Below, piece by piece: positions 5,779 through 6,046 of a stretch of 6,046 nt of DNA. Source of the DNA: Acidisoma sp035492295. Lineage in GTDB: Bacteria; Pseudomonadota; Alphaproteobacteria; Acetobacterales; Acetobacteraceae. How positions within the stretch are numbered: position 1 is the stretch's first letter; each line of letters opens with the position of its first letter. The notes beneath the pieces are model-generated. The model was not told where the DNA came from, made no database searches, and saw nothing but the letters and a program-made list of their open reading frames with translations. The stretch is taken from positions 1 through 6,046 of the forward strand of contig NZ_DATJJK010000013.1 of the NCBI RefSeq assembly GCF_035492295.1, given 5' to 3'. The position numbers and the translations under genes are program-made.

Positions 5779-5807
5779 TTGACAGCTCTCAACCGGAGAT
5801 CTCAATA
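5779..5807 (+). promoter_or_regulatory. Putative sigma-70-type promoter of the cupin gene
   Basis: A consensus -35 TTGACA (5779-5784) is followed after 17 bases by TCAATA (5802-5807), a weak -10. Weak -10 boxes are common in alphaproteobacteria. Transcription would start at about 5814, inside the first palindrome. This is the strongest promoter-like match in the divergent region and points to the cupin gene. Confidence 0.5.
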
Positions 5808-5822
5808 TCCATAATATGGATA
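5806..5822. promoter_or_regulatory. Operator-like inverted repeat 1
   Basis: TATCCATA-A-TATGGATA is a perfect 8-bp inverted repeat around a single A. It overlaps the predicted -10 and the expected start of transcription, a position suited to repression. It shares the T(A/G)TCCA(T/C)A half-site with the second repeat 20 bp downstream. I cannot assign the regulator family. Confidence 0.65.
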
Positions 5823-5825
5823 AAA

Positions 5826-5842
5826 TGTCCACAATGTGGACA
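5826..5842. promoter_or_regulatory. Operator-like inverted repeat 2
   Basis: TGTCCACA-A-TGTGGACA is a second perfect 8-bp inverted repeat around a single A. Its centre (5834) is exactly 20 bp from the centre of repeat 1 (5814), about two DNA turns, so two dimers could sit on nearly the same face. It lies 30 bases upstream of the cupin ATG, within the expected leader. Confidence 0.65.
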
Positions 5843-5871
5843 GTGCATCGTGATACCGAAGGGGGAAACCG

Positions 5872-6046
5872 ATGGAGACCGTCCTGACCCAGGCCGCCAC
5901 GCCCAACGCGGAAACGCTCCGCCGGATGCCCTATCAGAAACCCCAGCCCAAGGAGATGATCCCCGATCTCATCGTGGCGCCAGCCATTCCCGAGGACGAG
6001 CGGATCTGGGTACCGCAGGCTGAAAGCGTCTCCTTCCGCCCGCTCT
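5872..6046 (+). CDS. 2,4'-dihydroxyacetophenone dioxygenase-like cupin protein, N-terminal part
   Basis: The frame starts at ATG 5872, with GAAGGGGG (5858-5865) as Shine-Dalgarno 6 bases ahead, and stays open for 58 codons to the window end. The visible N-terminus carries KPQPKEMIPDLIV, then AIPEDERIWVPQAE and SFRPL. From memory, this matches the start of proteins annotated as 2,4'-dihydroxyacetophenone dioxygenase family: cupins that in the characterised case cleave a C-C bond of an aromatic ketone using iron. The metal-binding histidines would lie downstream, so catalysis cannot be judged. Many family members have no shown activity on that substrate. The gene is divergent from the cysteine-rich-repeat gene and lies under two palindromic operators, which suggests substrate-inducible control. 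Confidence 0.72.
   Translation, partial: METVLTQAATPNAETLRRMPYQKPQPKEMIPDLIVAPAIPEDERIWVPQAESVSFRPL

Noticed and set aside
5763..5780. GGAAC followed by CGTT on the plus strand, resembling an EcfG general-stress promoter
   Set aside because: The spacer is only 9 bases rather than 16-17.
5277..5792. Minus-strand frame of 171 codons over the cysteine-rich-repeat gene
   Set aside because: It overlaps a gene with a signal peptide, conserved cysteine spacing and a strong Shine-Dalgarno; this frame has none of these.
5811..5816. ATAATA/TAAAAT sequences near 5810-5826 as alternative -10 boxes
   Set aside because: No acceptable -35 lies 16-18 bases upstream of either, and the AT-richness is accounted for by the inverted repeats.

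Overview
This is a GC-rich window with long overlapping open frames on both strands. The gene families and the ECF sigma/membrane-protein arrangement point to an alphaproteobacterium, probably in a rhizobial or sphingomonad-like lineage. That placement is inferred from gene types, not from a marker gene. I see no rRNA, tRNA, CRISPR array, transposase or insertion sequence.

Left part (1-2450): the window opens in the 3' end of a plus-strand gene for a glutamine-amidotransferase-like (ThuA/GATase1-like) protein. A LysR-type regulator on the minus strand converges on it with only 9 bases between them. The regulator is divergent from a complete aldo/keto reductase that closely resembles the Bacillus YhdN (AKR11) type. 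Their 113-bp shared region holds two TGAATG-type LysR boxes 22 bp apart, so the regulator probably controls the reductase and itself. A strong hairpin at about 2413-2453 ends the reductase gene and also serves the convergent lipoprotein gene.

Middle part (2452-5614, all minus strand, read right to left): a small secreted cysteine-rich-repeat protein comes first. It is followed by an ECF sigma factor, a single-pass membrane protein in the anti-sigma position, and a membrane-anchored periplasmic protein of the heavy-metal-sensor (Metal_resist, CnrX-like) type. The last three are coupled by ATGA overlaps or an embedded Shine-Dalgarno, so they form one translational unit. After a 122-bp gap come a His/Cys/Pro/Tyr-rich exported protein and a DUF4410-like lipoprotein, joined by a GTGA overlap. 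The reading is a sigma/anti-sigma/periplasmic-sensor relay resembling CnrH-CnrY-CnrX, flanked by small envelope proteins that may be its outputs. The stimulus (metal or other envelope stress) is inferred.

Right part (5615-6046): a 257-bp divergent region leads to the start of a plus-strand gene resembling 2,4'-dihydroxyacetophenone dioxygenase-type cupin proteins. It is cut by the window end. Its promoter region carries two perfect 8-bp inverted repeats with the same architecture, centred 20 bp apart, just downstream of a consensus TTGACA. This is the clearest unexplained regulatory signal in the window. Its regulator is not encoded here.
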